A stretch of DNA of 64,000 bases from Flavobacterium sp. 245 (GCF_004362055.1 NZ_SNXB01000003.1:1-64000); one strand, 5' to 3'; numbered from the stretch's first letter, positions 25,574-35,326 are shown. Notes: generated from the letters alone by a model not told the origin. Made by a program: numbers and translations.

Positions 25574-25623
25574 TTTGTAATAAGCAAAAAATACTTATTA
25601 CAAATATAAGTATTTTTACTTAG
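25574..25623. promoter_or_regulatory. Overlapping palindromes upstream of moeA
   Basis: TTTGTAATAAG (25574-25584) and CTTATTACAAA (25594-25604) form a perfect 11-bp inverted repeat. TACTTAT (25592-25598), ATAAGTA (25606-25612) and TACTTAG (25617-25623) are NarL-like heptamers in alternating direction. The site starts 9 bp before the moeA ATG. The rest of the 25566-25732 spacer shows nothing else. Confidence 0.5.
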
Positions 25624-25732
25624 TTAAAATCGTTAAAAATCTGAATTCTTTTAAAAAATATAAATTTAGCGCAATTAATGCAAATAGATTCATAAAAAAC
25701 CAAAATAGCTTTTTGAAATTAAGAATTTTATT

Positions 25733-25981
25733 TTATTTATTTCTAAAATTTCCTTTTGGAAGATAATAAAGCCAAGCAAAACCAATTAAAAAAAGGATTG
25801 CAGAAGCGATAAAAGCAGGAAGCAAAATTTCTTTGTTATTGTCCAGCGCATTATTTAAAGAGGCATATAAAAGCCAAATCTGAATGCTGACATTTAGAAT
25901 TAAAATAAATATAAGTGTAGAAAGTATATTGTTCAGTTTATTAGGATTTGCACGGTTCTGACTTCTTCTAAAAGTACTCAT
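25733..25981 (-). CDS. Small two-TM membrane protein of the nitrate reductase-like operon
   Basis: The protein has 82 residues: basic N-terminus (MSTFRRSQNR) and two hydrophobic segments (about 20-40 and 54-72). It lies 15 bp after the Rieske gene at the end of the operon. I do not recognise a function; it may be a small accessory subunit of the complex. Confidence 0.7.
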   Translation of the reverse strand: MSTFRRSQNRANPNKLNNILSTLIFILILNVSIQIWLLYASLNNALDNNKEILLPAFIASAILFLIGFAWLYYLPKGNFRNK

Positions 25982-25996
25982 AATTCAAAATTTAAA

Positions 25997-26509
25997 TTAG
26001 CTTTCTCTCTTTTCAATTAATGCTTTTACAAAAACAGCATTTTCTTTAAAAACTACTTCTAATTGAGGCAAAGCTCGTGGTGGTGGGCCTGCAATGACAT
26101 CTCCGGTCTTGGCATCAAAAGATCCTTCGTGACACGGACAATGTATAATTCCGGTTCCGGGTTTGTAAAAAACAGAACAGGAAAGATGTGTGCATTTTTG
26201 CTCGTACGCTCTAAATTCACCACTTTCAAGATGAATCAAAATATACGGAATTGTGCTTCCTTCTAATACAAAACCTCTTGTTCCTCCTACTGGAACATCT
26301 TCTTTATTACATATAAAATGTTCGCCTTGAACTTCTTCTTTTGGCAAAAAAAGTGCTTTTGCAGTAACAAACCCAGTTCCTACCATTAATCCGCCGGAAA
26401 CAAACGTTAGGAATTTAGCAAAATCGCGTCGGCTGACTTGAGTTGATTCTTGTTTTTTTATTGGAAAATCTTTTTTCCAGTTTTCATTTAAATTATCTTC
26501 TTTAGACAT
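25997..26509 (-). CDS. Tat-type, membrane-anchored Rieske [2Fe-2S] protein
   Basis: The protein has 170 residues. The N-terminus has a twin-arginine motif (VSRRDFAKF, R27-R28) and one hydrophobic segment (about 33-52) that likely stays as anchor. The cluster ligands are C106-T-H108 and C124-P-C-H127, and C111 and C126 could form the disulfide seen in QcrA-type proteins. GPPPRALP follows. It is thus a quinol-oxidase-class Rieske protein facing the periplasm, but no bc-type cytochrome b or c1 is nearby. In this operon it would link to the b-type subunit. Confidence 0.88.
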   Translation of the reverse strand: MSKEDNLNENWKKDFPIKKQESTQVSRRDFAKFLTFVSGGLMVGTGFVTAKALFLPKEEVQGEHFICNKEDVPVGGTRGFVLEGSTIPYILIHLESGEFRAYEQKCTHLSCSVFYKPGTGIIHCPCHEGSFDAKTGDVIAGPPPRALPQLEVVFKENAVFVKALIEKRES

Positions 26510-26519
26510 GATTCGGCTT

Positions 26520-27089
26520 TTAATAAATTCGTAATTCTGTACTCCCTTTAGGCATCATAATGTTGACCTTTGTTGTTACTTTTTCGTTTCCAAAAATAAA
26601 ATTATTGACTGGCGAACTATTTGGTCTCATTTCTTCAATTTGTTCTCGCGTTCCATAAAACAAAGCACCGCTTGGGCAAACTGTTGCGCACATTGGTTTT
26701 TTACCAACACTTGTTCTGTCATAACACATAGTACATTTCATCATTAAATCGTATTCTTCAACTTTTTTTGGTACACCAAAAGGACAAGCCATCACGCAGT
26801 TTGAACATCCGATGCATCTTTCAGTACTTGCTGTATGCACAACGCCAAATTCATCTTGCGAAATTGCATCAGCCGGACAAACATTTGCACAAACCGGATC
26901 TTCACAGTGCATACAAACCTGAACTGTTGTCTGAATTGTCGAAGCACGATCTACATAATTCACACTTATTAATGTCTGCTGACCATTAGTTTCACATTCG
27001 GCACAGGCCATTTCGCAGGCTTTACAGCCAATGCAGCGTTGCATATCTACAAAAAACTCTTCACTAGTATTAAAATTGGTTAAATTCAT
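26520..27089 (-). CDS. Four-cluster ferredoxin subunit (NrfC/DmsB-like)
   Basis: The protein has 189 residues with no signal peptide. Cysteines group into four [4Fe-4S] sites: [35 protein letters not shown] and the last formed by CTMCYD with CATVC. This is the electron-transfer subunit between membrane and Mo subunit in the DMSO-reductase family. It lies 18 bp after the catalytic gene. Confidence 0.9.
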   Translation of the reverse strand: MNLTNFNTSEEFFVDMQRCIGCKACEMACAECETNGQQTLISVNYVDRASTIQTTVQVCMHCEDPVCANVCPADAISQDEFGVVHTASTERCIGCSNCVMACPFGVPKKVEEYDLMMKCTMCYDRTSVGKKPMCATVCPSGALFYGTREQIEEMRPNSSPVNNFIFGNEKVTTKVNIMMPKGSTELRIY

Positions 27090-27107
27090 AAGGTTAATTT
27101 TTATAGA

Positions 27108-29324
27108 TTAAACACTTGCATACGCTTCCGATTCTTTAGATGGTGCAGCAATTTTTCCTTGCGGATCTAATTTGCAGGCGCAGACTTTAAACTCTGGAAT
27201 TTTTGAAATTGGATCTAAAGTTCCCGGCGTTAATTGATTTGCCGATTTATGTCCCGGCCAGTGATACGGTATAAAAACGGTATCTTTTCTAATTGTTTCG
27301 ACAATATTGGCTGGAAAAATTCCTTCGCCTCTTCTGGTAACGACTCTAACCAGTTCACGCTGTTTTATTCCATAAGCGCTTGCCATTTCCGGATGAATTT
27401 CTACCATTGGTTCTGGAAACTGATCTACTAATTTTCCGATTCTGCGGGTTTGTGTTCCGCTCAAATATTGTGAAACAACGCGTCCGGTTGTCAATGTTAC
27501 AGGATATTCTTCATCGGTAACTTCGCCCGGAAGTTTATATGGCGCCGGATTAAAATGTGCTTTTCCGTCAGGCGTTTTAAACTTTTTATCTTCCCATAAT
27601 CTTGGTGTTCCCGCATGATCTTCAGTTGGGCACGGCCAAAAAACGCCCATATTTTCCTCTACTTTTTTATACGTAATTCCAAAATAATCTGCCGTTCCCC
27701 CTTTTGAAGCAACACGCAGTTCATTGAAAATTTCTTCGCTGTTGTTGTAAGTGAATTTATCTTTTTCGCCCAAACGCTCTGCAATTTCTAATAAAATCGA
27801 AGTGTCTGTTCTTGCATCTCCTGGAGGCGTAACCGCTTGTCTGATTCGGATCACTCTTCCTTCTGCAGAAGTTGTAGTTCCCTCTTCTTCTTCCTGTAAT
27901 GATCCCGCTAAAACAATATCCGCATGACGGGCAGTTTCATTCAAAAAGAAATCAATACAAACGTAAAATTCCAATTTTTCAAGTGCGGCACGTACATAAT
28001 TATTATTTGGAAGAGATACCAAAGGATTAAAACAAATCGAAATCAATCCTTTTATTTCATCTCTGTGAATGGCTTCAATAATTTCGTAAGCCGTCAGCCC
28101 TTTTCCTGGCATATCTTTTTCGTCGATTCCCCAAACTTCCGAAATGTATTTTCTATGTTCCGGATTTTCAATATCCCTATTTCCAGGCAATTGGTCACAT
28201 TTGTGTCCATGTTCCCTTCCGCCTTGACCATTTCCTTGTCCGGTAATGGTTCCGTAACCGCAATATGGTCTTCCAATTCTTCCTGTTGCCAAAACAAGGT
28301 TAATACAACCCAAAACATTATCAACTCCTTTTGAGTGATGTTCAATACCACGTGCATGCAGTAAAAAGCTTGTTTTTGCTTTTCCCCATAATTCGGCAGC
28401 AGCTTTTATTTTTTCTTTGTCAATTCCAGTTACTTCTTCTGCCCATTCTAATGTATACTCTTTTACAGCATCAATAGTTTCCTGAAATCCTGATGTATAA
28501 TTATCAATAAAATCATGATCGAGCATGTCGTGATCAACCAAATATTTCAGCATTGCGCCATATAAAGCCGAATCAGTTCCGGGTTTTACATCTAAATGAA
28601 TATCGGCAGTTCTTGCAAGTGGAATCATTCTTGGATCGATGACAATTAATTTTGCACCACGATCTCTTGCTTTCCAAATCCAATGCGTCAAGGTTGGAAA
28701 AGTCTCACTGATATTTGCACCTGCTACAATAATCACTTCAGCATATTCTAAATCTGAATAATTGTTTGAGGCACGGTCCAAACCAAATGCTTTTTTATTC
28801 CCAGCCCCGGCACTCACCATGCAAAGTCTTCCGTTGTAATCCAGATTTCTTGTTTTTAGGGCAACACGCGCAAATTTTCCAACCAAATAACTTTTTTCAT
28901 TTGTCAATGAAACTCCAGATAGCATTGAAAAAGCATGTTTTCCGTATTTTTCCTGAATTCGTTTTATTTCAGAAACTGTTTTGTCCATCGCATCATCCCA
29001 AGAAATTTTCTCAAACCCTTTTCCTTCCACTCTTTGTATTGGTTGCAAAAGACGATCGGGGTGATTATTTTGTAAATAACGCTGAACACCTTTGGGACAT
29101 AAACGACCTTCATTAAAAGGGAATTCCATCCAAGGCTCAAAACCAACTACTTTATTCTCTTTGACTAATAATTGAATACCGCACTGCATCCCGCAAAAAC
29201 AACAATGCGTTTTTACAACCTCATCTGGTTCATCTCTTCCGCCATAACCATCAGCAGGCGCATAGTTTAAATGTGGTCCAAAAACATCTATAATTTTTTC
29301 TAATGATACTGGTAGTTTTGCCAT
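27108..29324 (-). CDS. NarB/NasA-type molybdopterin oxidoreductase, catalytic subunit of a membrane complex
   Basis: The protein has 738 residues. The [4Fe-4S] ligands are C41, C44, C48 (CCFCGMQC) and C76. The Mo ligand is Cys168 ([10 protein letters not shown]), as in Nap/Nas-type nitrate reductases. [15 protein letters not shown] and [19 protein letters not shown] are MGD contacts. It lacks a Tat signal, so it works in the cytoplasm. It differs from the 11234 enzyme in having separate ferredoxin, membrane and Rieske partners. The flanking NarK transporters point to nitrate as substrate; this is not proven by sequence. Confidence 0.85.
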   Translation of the reverse strand: MAKLPVSLEKIIDVFGPHLNYAPADGYGGRDEPDEVVKTHCCFCGMQCGIQLLVKENKVVGFEPWMEFPFNEGRLCPKGVQRYLQNNHPDRLLQPIQRVEGKGFEKISWDDAMDKTVSEIKRIQEKYGKHAFSMLSGVSLTNEKSYLVGKFARVALKTRNLDYNGRLCMVSAGAGNKKAFGLDRASNNYSDLEYAEVIIVAGANISETFPTLTHWIWKARDRGAKLIVIDPRMIPLARTADIHLDVKPGTDSALYGAMLKYLVDHDMLDHDFIDNYTSGFQETIDAVKEYTLEWAEEVTGIDKEKIKAAAELWGKAKTSFLLHARGIEHHSKGVDNVLGCINLVLATGRIGRPYCGYGTITGQGNGQGGREHGHKCDQLPGNRDIENPEHRKYISEVWGIDEKDMPGKGLTAYEIIEAIHRDEIKGLISICFNPLVSLPNNNYVRAALEKLEFYVCIDFFLNETARHADIVLAGSLQEEEEGTTTSAEGRVIRIRQAVTPPGDARTDTSILLEIAERLGEKDKFTYNNSEEIFNELRVASKGGTADYFGITYKKVEENMGVFWPCPTEDHAGTPRLWEDKKFKTPDGKAHFNPAPYKLPGEVTDEEYPVTLTTGRVVSQYLSGTQTRRIGKLVDQFPEPMVEIHPEMASAYGIKQRELVRVVTRRGEGIFPANIVETIRKDTVFIPYHWPGHKSANQLTPGTLDPISKIPEFKVCACKLDPQGKIAAPSKESEAYASV

Positions 29325-29330
29325 TCTTTT

Positions 29331-29461
29331 GTTTTTTTTGTTTCAAGTTTCAGGTTTCACGTTCTGTGCGAAACTTGAAAACTGAAACTTGATACTTTTA
29401 TAAATTAAATTTCAAGTTTCACGTTCTGTAAGGAAAACTTGAAACCTGAAACTTGAAACTA
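29331..29461. repeat. Two tandem GTTTCAAG hairpin copies
   Basis: GTTTCAAGTTTCAGGTTTCACGTTCTGT is followed by an inverted AACTTGAAAACTGAAAC. The unit is repeated once (29409-29461). It lies inside the operon between the Mo-subunit and cytochrome b-like genes and would fold in the mRNA. Confidence 0.65.
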
Positions 29462-29467
29462 TTTTCT

Positions 29468-30517
29468 TTATCCAAATAAATTTCCGCCTTCTAATCTGGC
29501 TTTTAAATGAGCCTGAGCTAAGCGTGATCTTTTTCCTTCTGGGCTTAAATCTAAATGAGATGTTCCGTCTTCGCGGGTAAAATCAAAACCTAATTGCTGT
29601 GTTACAATTTTCAAATCGTCAATATGAAGCTGTGTAGCGAATTCCTCTCCTGTATGCGGACAAACGGCCATACCTTTTTTAATTCCTTCTTGTTTGTAAA
29701 TATGTGCTCCAATTTGTGCCGGACGCTGAATGATGTGAAAGAACTTTCCAAACGGAATCCAAAGCAAAAACATAATTACGGTTACACAATGAATTACAGC
29801 AAGAAAATCATAAGCAAAACCTTTCATGAATTGATAAGAATAAGTGAGACATAATCCGGTAACTGATATTGCGATTAATAAAATCAAAGGCAACAAATCA
29901 CCTTCAAATGTTTGTGTTGCAATAAGTCCGGGATTTGTTAATCTTCTTCTTAAATAATAAACAGATCCAATTATAACGAGCCATGAAGACCAGTTTAGCG
30001 CATGAAAAATTAGAAATGCCAAAAAGGAATTTATTTGAAAATCCATCATTTTGAATCCGAAGAAATGTGCTTCGTAAATCGAAATAGAATTAGGTGCCAA
30101 TGTAAAATGAATCCATCCAAATGTGAGCGGAATTGTAATCGCAAAAGCAGACAAACAACCAATTGCAATGCAGAAATGTGCAAACCATCGCCATTTGCTT
30201 CGTGGATAGATAAATCGTTGAACAACAATATTCTGAACCGATTCTTTTCCTAAAAACCATAAATGCGAAAATATTTTTCCGGTAAAAAGGAATCTGATAC
30301 TCCTTTTAAAATACATCCAGGTTGGGGGTCTTTGAAGCCAAACTGTATATCGATAAACAATTCCGAAGAAAGCAAATACAGTTCCGAAAAGATAGGTTAC
30401 CAGTGCTGCATCAAAATTCTGCAATTGTCTTGAGCCGAAGAACACCAGTACAATTGTTAGTATTGAAACCAGTGAAGCAACAAGTAAAGCTTTGGTATTA
30501 AATGCCTTATTTTTCAT
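29468..30517 (-). CDS. Cytochrome b-like membrane subunit
   Basis: The protein has 349 residues and about six membrane segments (first at 11-30 and 35-56). Later segments carry candidate haem histidines (FAHFCIAIG, LIFHALNWSSWL, FLAVIHCVTVIMF). The C-terminal 90 residues are soluble and contain KKGMAVCPHTGEEFATQ. It looks like a NarI/DsrM-type quinol-interacting subunit, and it fits the place of such a subunit in the operon. The exact family is not certain. Confidence 0.72.
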   Translation of the reverse strand: MKNKAFNTKALLVASLVSILTIVLVFFGSRQLQNFDAALVTYLFGTVFAFFGIVYRYTVWLQRPPTWMYFKRSIRFLFTGKIFSHLWFLGKESVQNIVVQRFIYPRSKWRWFAHFCIAIGCLSAFAITIPLTFGWIHFTLAPNSISIYEAHFFGFKMMDFQINSFLAFLIFHALNWSSWLVIIGSVYYLRRRLTNPGLIATQTFEGDLLPLILLIAISVTGLCLTYSYQFMKGFAYDFLAVIHCVTVIMFLLWIPFGKFFHIIQRPAQIGAHIYKQEGIKKGMAVCPHTGEEFATQLHIDDLKIVTQQLGFDFTREDGTSHLDLSPEGKRSRLAQAHLKARLEGGNLFG

Positions 30518-30547
30518 CCTTAATTTTTTATTTTAATGATTACTTCA

Positions 30548-32140
30548 TTAACTTGGTTTCTCACAATTCTTACGATTATAAAACCACCAATTGATACCTG
30601 TAGCTAATATAGTGAAAAAAGCAACACCAATAAAGAATTGATTTACAGTACCATTAGCCGAAATATTATTCCCTATTAATTTAGAAAATATAAATGGTCC
30701 AAATGCAGCTATTGCGGCAGTCCATCCAATAACACCTGCTGCCTGACGCGGGTTTTCTTTGAAAATGATTGGGTATTGTCTAAAGGTTCCAGCATTGCCG
30801 ATTCCCGTAAAAAAGAACATTGCCAAAATTACTCCAACAAAAAGTGGAAACTGATCCATACTTGTTGGTGCAACTAATCCTTGAGTCACTAAAATAACGG
30901 CTCCGGCCAGGATACCTAAGCCTGTTAGAGATGTCAATAGGGCGCCTCCTACTTTGTCCGCTACAAATCCAAAAGCTATTCGGCTGGCAGAACCTATTAA
31001 TGGACCATAAAAAGCATATACTAAAGGATCTGGTGCATTTGGAAAATCTCCATATAAAAATTTAATCATTAAAGGAAAAGCCGCAGACAATCCCGCGAAA
31101 GTTCCGAAAGTCATTACGTAAGTAATTGTGCAATACCATGTATGTTTATTGGAGAAAATATCCAATTGCTCTTTTACCGAAGCTTTCATTGGAATACTTC
31201 TTAAATAAAACCAGCTTACAAAAGCCATAATTATTAAAAAAGGCGCATACCAAAATGCTGCAGATTGCAAGTAAATTGGTTTGTTTTTTACCGCTGTATT
31301 TTCGGTGCTAATGTTGTTTATTATTTTCTCAGCCAATTTTGGATTTGCATTTGCAATTGCCTTTGCTTTGACCTTAATTGGAAGCGAATTAAAAACAACT
31401 ACATTATCCTGAGAGTTCACAGCCGTACTCACAGAATCAATAACATTTTTCTTTACGTTAGATAAAATTTTTGTTTGTACTCCGGTATCAAGGGCAGCGA
31501 AAACTTCTTTTTGTTTTTCTATTGACGAATTTTGAAAGACTGCCAATGTTTCTTTCGGGTCAATACTTGTAAAAACAGTCGAAGCTCCAAAAATTCCAAC
31601 ACTGATAATTAGTGGCGTAACAAATTGCGCTATTGAAACTCCAAAATTTCCAATTCCTGCTTGAATTCCTAATGCAGTCCCTTTTAATCTTTGAGGAAAA
31701 AACAAACTTGTACTTGGCATATAAGAAGAAAAATCGCCACCGCCAAAACCAGTTGTAAAGGCCAAAATTGCAAAAACCCAAAAAGGTGTATTTACATTCA
31801 TAATTGCAAAACCAATTCCGATTACAGGAATTAATTTAATTGCTGTTGCCAAAGATATAATATGACGTGTCCCAAAAATGGGAAGCAAAAATGTGTGAAC
31901 AATACGCAGTAATCCGGCTGCTAATCCTGGTATCGCGGTTAACCAAAAGAGCTGTTCTTTTGAAAAATTAAAGCCTAATCCAGGTAATTTTACTGCTATA
32001 ACGCTCATCATAAACCACGAGGCAAATGATAACACTAATGTAATTGTTGTAATTGTTAAAGTTCTCCATGCCATTTTACTTCCGCCAGCATTCCAATACA
32101 CTTCATCTTCGGGGTTCCATTTATCTAACCAAGTTTTCAT
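30548..32140 (-). CDS. narK: NarK-type nitrate/nitrite antiporter with a 100-residue periplasmic insert
   Basis: The protein has 530 residues. The start WLDKWNPEDEVYWN and SFASWFMMSVIAVKLPGLGFNFS match E. coli NarK (WRPEDPAFW, VNLPKVGFNFT). The substrate arginine is kept in GLLRIVHTFLLPIFG (R79). GNFGVSIAQFVTPLI is the nitrate-signature helix. About 100 residues (190-292, helical, SSIEKQKEVFAALDTG...) replace the roughly 25-residue TM5-TM6 loop of NarK. It lies 30 bp before the cytochrome b-like gene, so nitrate uptake and nitrite export serve the reductase. Confidence 0.92.
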   Translation of the reverse strand: MKTWLDKWNPEDEVYWNAGGSKMAWRTLTITTITLVLSFASWFMMSVIAVKLPGLGFNFSKEQLFWLTAIPGLAAGLLRIVHTFLLPIFGTRHIISLATAIKLIPVIGIGFAIMNVNTPFWVFAILAFTTGFGGGDFSSYMPSTSLFFPQRLKGTALGIQAGIGNFGVSIAQFVTPLIISVGIFGASTVFTSIDPKETLAVFQNSSIEKQKEVFAALDTGVQTKILSNVKKNVIDSVSTAVNSQDNVVVFNSLPIKVKAKAIANANPKLAEKIINNISTENTAVKNKPIYLQSAAFWYAPFLIIMAFVSWFYLRSIPMKASVKEQLDIFSNKHTWYCTITYVMTFGTFAGLSAAFPLMIKFLYGDFPNAPDPLVYAFYGPLIGSASRIAFGFVADKVGGALLTSLTGLGILAGAVILVTQGLVAPTSMDQFPLFVGVILAMFFFTGIGNAGTFRQYPIIFKENPRQAAGVIGWTAAIAAFGPFIFSKLIGNNISANGTVNQFFIGVAFFTILATGINWWFYNRKNCEKPS

Positions 32141-32159
32141 TTTTATTGTAGTTTAATTT

Positions 32160-33638
32160 TTAATGATTGTCTTCTATTTCTCTCGTAAAATCGGGTGATT
32201 TGCTTCGCATAGCAGTTATAATTGTTCTGTGCATCCATACTAAACAAAGAACAGAAACCAGAAATATGAATATCCATGAACTTGTCCAGAGTCCGGTATA
32301 ATTGAGGAGATAGCCAAAAATTATTGGACCTAAAAAACCTCCCAGACCACCAATCAAACCAACCATGCCGCCCACAACTCCCACTTCATTTGGAAAATAT
32401 TCCGGAATATGTTTGTAAACAGCTGCTTTGCCAATTCCCCATGAAATTCCTATTAGCGTTACCAAAACCACATACACCCAAAGATTGGCGCTGAAGTTTA
32501 TTTGGGTAATTCCCTTTGCTAATAATTCTTTCTTTTTAACTTCTTGATTTTGTTGTACGATAATTTCCTGCCATGATTTTTTTACAGGAAAAACAGAAGA
32601 TTCGCTTATTACTTCGACATCTTTTTTGCTATTAATTTGATGTGTTTTTCCATTAACTATTATTTTATCTGCCGAAATTTCTGTTACTGTTCCGTTACTT
32701 AAAGACATAACTCCAGGGCCAGCAGTAAAGATTTCCATTTTTGGAAACATCAATAAAAAACTAATTACAATTGAAGAACCTAAAACCCAGTACATTACTT
32801 TTCTGGCTCCAAATTTATCTGAGAGATAACCTCCAAAAGCTCTTATAATTCCAGAAGGAAGACTGAACATTGTAGCAAACATGCCGCCCATTACCAAGGT
32901 AGTATTGTAGACGTTCATAAAGTTGGGAAGAAGCCACTGAGAATAAGCTACAAAAAAACCAAAAACTAAAAAGTAATACGTTCCAAAACGCCATACTCTG
33001 CTCTTTTTAAGTGGAGCCATAAGCTCGCTCATTGTTTTTGAAACACCTTGATTCGTCTTGTTTTTAGCAAAAACGACAAAAAGAATTCCGATAATTACAA
33101 GTATGGATCCGTATATAACTGGAAGCATTTTCCAGCCGTTAACGGGATTATTTTCAGATAAATTATTTAATAATGTAGGGGCAACAAAAGTGGTAATGGC
33201 AGCACCGGCATTTCCCATTCCGAATATTCCTAATGCTCTTCCCTGCCATTCTTTTGGATACCAAATTGAAGTGTATCCAATCCCGACAGCAAAACTGGTT
33301 CCCACTAGTCCGAAGAAAAAGCTAAGTACTGCAAAACTCCAAAATGAATCTGCAAACGGCATTAAGAAAAGAGGTACCGAACAGAGCAAAAGCAAAACAG
33401 AAAAAATTATTTTGCCACCATATTTATCTGTTAAAATCCCCATTGGCAACCTGAAAATTGAACCCGAAAGAATAGGAATTCCGAGAAGCCATCCTATTTC
33501 TACAACTGTGAAACTGAATATTCCTTTATCGGCTAAAAAAGTAATCAAAACGCCGTTTAATGTCCAACAGGCAAAACATACAGTAAAGGCAAGTGTATTA
33601 AGAAATAAAATTCGGTGAGATTGGGAAAGATTATTCAT
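32160..33638 (-). CDS. NarK-family MFS transporter with periplasmic insert (paralogue 2)
   Basis: I start at the ATG at 33638 (MNNLSQSHRILFLN), which matches the starts of the other two paralogues; the frame runs 14 codons further up. The resulting 492 residues have the NNP motifs (RLPMGILTDKYGG, GNAGAAITTFVAPT, VVGGMVGLIGGLGGFLGP) and the same TM9-TM10 insert (GTVTEIS-x-DKI, SWQEIIVQQNQEVKKKELLAKGI). It is close to the 4096 and 33854 proteins and probably arose by local duplication. An FNR-like dyad lies in its promoter. Confidence 0.86.
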   Translation of the reverse strand: MNNLSQSHRILFLNTLAFTVCFACWTLNGVLITFLADKGIFSFTVVEIGWLLGIPILSGSIFRLPMGILTDKYGGKIIFSVLLLLCSVPLFLMPFADSFWSFAVLSFFFGLVGTSFAVGIGYTSIWYPKEWQGRALGIFGMGNAGAAITTFVAPTLLNNLSENNPVNGWKMLPVIYGSILVIIGILFVVFAKNKTNQGVSKTMSELMAPLKKSRVWRFGTYYFLVFGFFVAYSQWLLPNFMNVYNTTLVMGGMFATMFSLPSGIIRAFGGYLSDKFGARKVMYWVLGSSIVISFLLMFPKMEIFTAGPGVMSLSNGTVTEISADKIIVNGKTHQINSKKDVEVISESSVFPVKKSWQEIIVQQNQEVKKKELLAKGITQINFSANLWVYVVLVTLIGISWGIGKAAVYKHIPEYFPNEVGVVGGMVGLIGGLGGFLGPIIFGYLLNYTGLWTSSWIFIFLVSVLCLVWMHRTIITAMRSKSPDFTREIEDNH

Positions 33639-33719
33639 ACTTAGAGGATTACTTAAATATAATTGCGTAATTATCATCAATTATACAAGCAAAATTATAG
33701 CCTCAGATTCTAGTTTTCT

Positions 33720-33733
33720 ATGACATATATCAT
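33720..33733 (-). promoter_or_regulatory. FNR-like dyad ATGACATATATCAT
   Basis: The half-sites ATGAC and ATCAT are four bases apart, the layout of FNR boxes (TTGAT-N4-ATCAA), 82 bp before the transporter start. AGACA-tttt-TGTCT follows on its downstream side. The FNR-like protein at 10353 is a candidate binder. Confidence 0.35.
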
Positions 33734-33790
33734 ATAAAAGACATTTTTGTCTTATTTTAAAACATCCTAAATAATAAAATTAAGTACATA

Positions 33791-33828
33791 AAAAAAACCT
33801 TTTTCCAGTTTTAAGAAAAAGGCTTTTT
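33791..33828 (-). terminator. Intrinsic terminator between two transporter genes
   Basis: On the minus strand GCCTTTTTC and GAAAAAGGT form a stem with a 9-nt loop followed by a T-run. It ends the 33854 transcript and implies a separate promoter for the next gene. Confidence 0.85.
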
Positions 33829-33853
33829 TAATGTATTTCATTCTAAATTAACT

Positions 33854-35326
33854 TTAATGTTTTCTATCCATATCTTTTGCATATTCTGGCGATTTCTCTT
33901 TCATTAAATTCACAACAACACGATGCATCCAGATTAGGCAAATCAGTGAAACTGCCAAAATGAACATCCATGAACTTGTCCAAAAACCAGTTGTACTTAA
34001 AAGGTAACCAAAGATAATTGGGCCAAAAAATCCGCCTAAACCTCCAAGCAGACCAACCATTCCTCCTACTACTCCAACTTCATCTGGAAAATAATCAGGA
34101 ATGTGCTTATAAACTGCTGCAGAACCAATTCCCCAAGCGGCTCCAATCATAATGACTAATGCTAAATAAATCCACATATTAGCTTCAAAATGAATTTGCG
34201 TAATGCCTTCTGCTAGCAAATCTTTCTTTTGAACTTGCTGATTCTGCTCTACTACAACTTCCTGCCATGATTTTTTAGAAGGAAAAAATTTGCTTTGCTC
34301 AGCATTTTTATTTTCTTGCAAAATTTCATAAGTTTTGTCGCCAACCACAACTTTATCTTTAGAAACCGAAGTCACTGTTCCTGCTTTTGATGCTACAAGT
34401 CCAGAACCAGAGGTTGTTATATTCATTTTAGGAAACATTAATAAAAAACTTAATGCCACTGAAGAACCTAAAACCCAATACATTATTTTTCTGGCTCCAA
34501 ATCTATCTGATAAAAATCCGCCGTAGGCTCTTATTACTCCAGATGGAAGACTAAATAATGCCGCAAAAAAACCGCCCATGACTAAAGTTGTGTGATACAC
34601 GTTTAAAAAATTTGGAAGCAACCATTGAGAAAAAGTTACAAATGAACCGAAAACAAGAAAATAATACAGTCCAAAACGCCATACTCTGACACTTTTTAAG
34701 GGTTTAAAAACTTGTTTTATTGTTTTTGGCGGTGCATCAACTTTTTTATTTTTTGTAAAAATCAGGAAAATAACTCCCATTGCAAGAAGCACACTTGCAT
34801 AAATTACCGGAAGCAATTTCCAGCCATTTACTGGATCGCTTTCGGAGAATTTTGTTAATAAAGTTGGGGCGAGAAATGTAGTTAGTGCTGCACCTGAATT
34901 TCCCATTCCAAAAATACCTAATGCCCGTCCCTGCCATTCTTTTGGATAATACACAGAGGTGTATCCTACTCCTATCGCGAAACTAGTCCCTACCATTCCG
35001 AATAAAAAACTCAAAATAGCAAACGTCCAGAAATTGTAAGCAAAAGGCAGCAGAAACAGCGGAATTGAACTTAAAATCAACAAACAGGAATAAACGGGTT
35101 TACCTCCAAATTTATCCGTAAGAATTCCCATTGGCAATCGCATTACGGAACCCGTTAAAATTGGGATTCCCAATAACCATCCTATCTCGACGACACTCCA
35201 TTCAAAAATACCACGGTCATTTAAAAAAGTTACCAATACTCCGTTAAGTGTCCAACAGGCAAAACAAACTATAAAAGCTAATGTATTAAAAAACAGAATG
35301 CGATGAGATTGTGAAAGATCAGCCAT
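33854..35326 (-). CDS. NarK-family MFS transporter with periplasmic insert (paralogue 3)
   Basis: The protein has 490 residues, starting MADLSQSHRILFFN. It shows RLPMGILTDKFGG, GNSGAALTTFLAPT and VVGGMVGLLGGLGGFFGP. The insert between TM9 and TM10 reads GTVTSVSKDKVVVGDKTYEI and SWQEVVVEQNQQVQKKDLLAEGI. It is a separate transcription unit, because a terminator follows. Three such carriers beside one NarK antiporter suggest different affinities or directions for nitrate and nitrite. Confidence 0.87.
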   Translation of the reverse strand: MADLSQSHRILFFNTLAFIVCFACWTLNGVLVTFLNDRGIFEWSVVEIGWLLGIPILTGSVMRLPMGILTDKFGGKPVYSCLLILSSIPLFLLPFAYNFWTFAILSFLFGMVGTSFAIGVGYTSVYYPKEWQGRALGIFGMGNSGAALTTFLAPTLLTKFSESDPVNGWKLLPVIYASVLLAMGVIFLIFTKNKKVDAPPKTIKQVFKPLKSVRVWRFGLYYFLVFGSFVTFSQWLLPNFLNVYHTTLVMGGFFAALFSLPSGVIRAYGGFLSDRFGARKIMYWVLGSSVALSFLLMFPKMNITTSGSGLVASKAGTVTSVSKDKVVVGDKTYEILQENKNAEQSKFFPSKKSWQEVVVEQNQQVQKKDLLAEGITQIHFEANMWIYLALVIMIGAAWGIGSAAVYKHIPDYFPDEVGVVGGMVGLLGGLGGFFGPIIFGYLLSTTGFWTSSWMFILAVSLICLIWMHRVVVNLMKEKSPEYAKDMDRKH

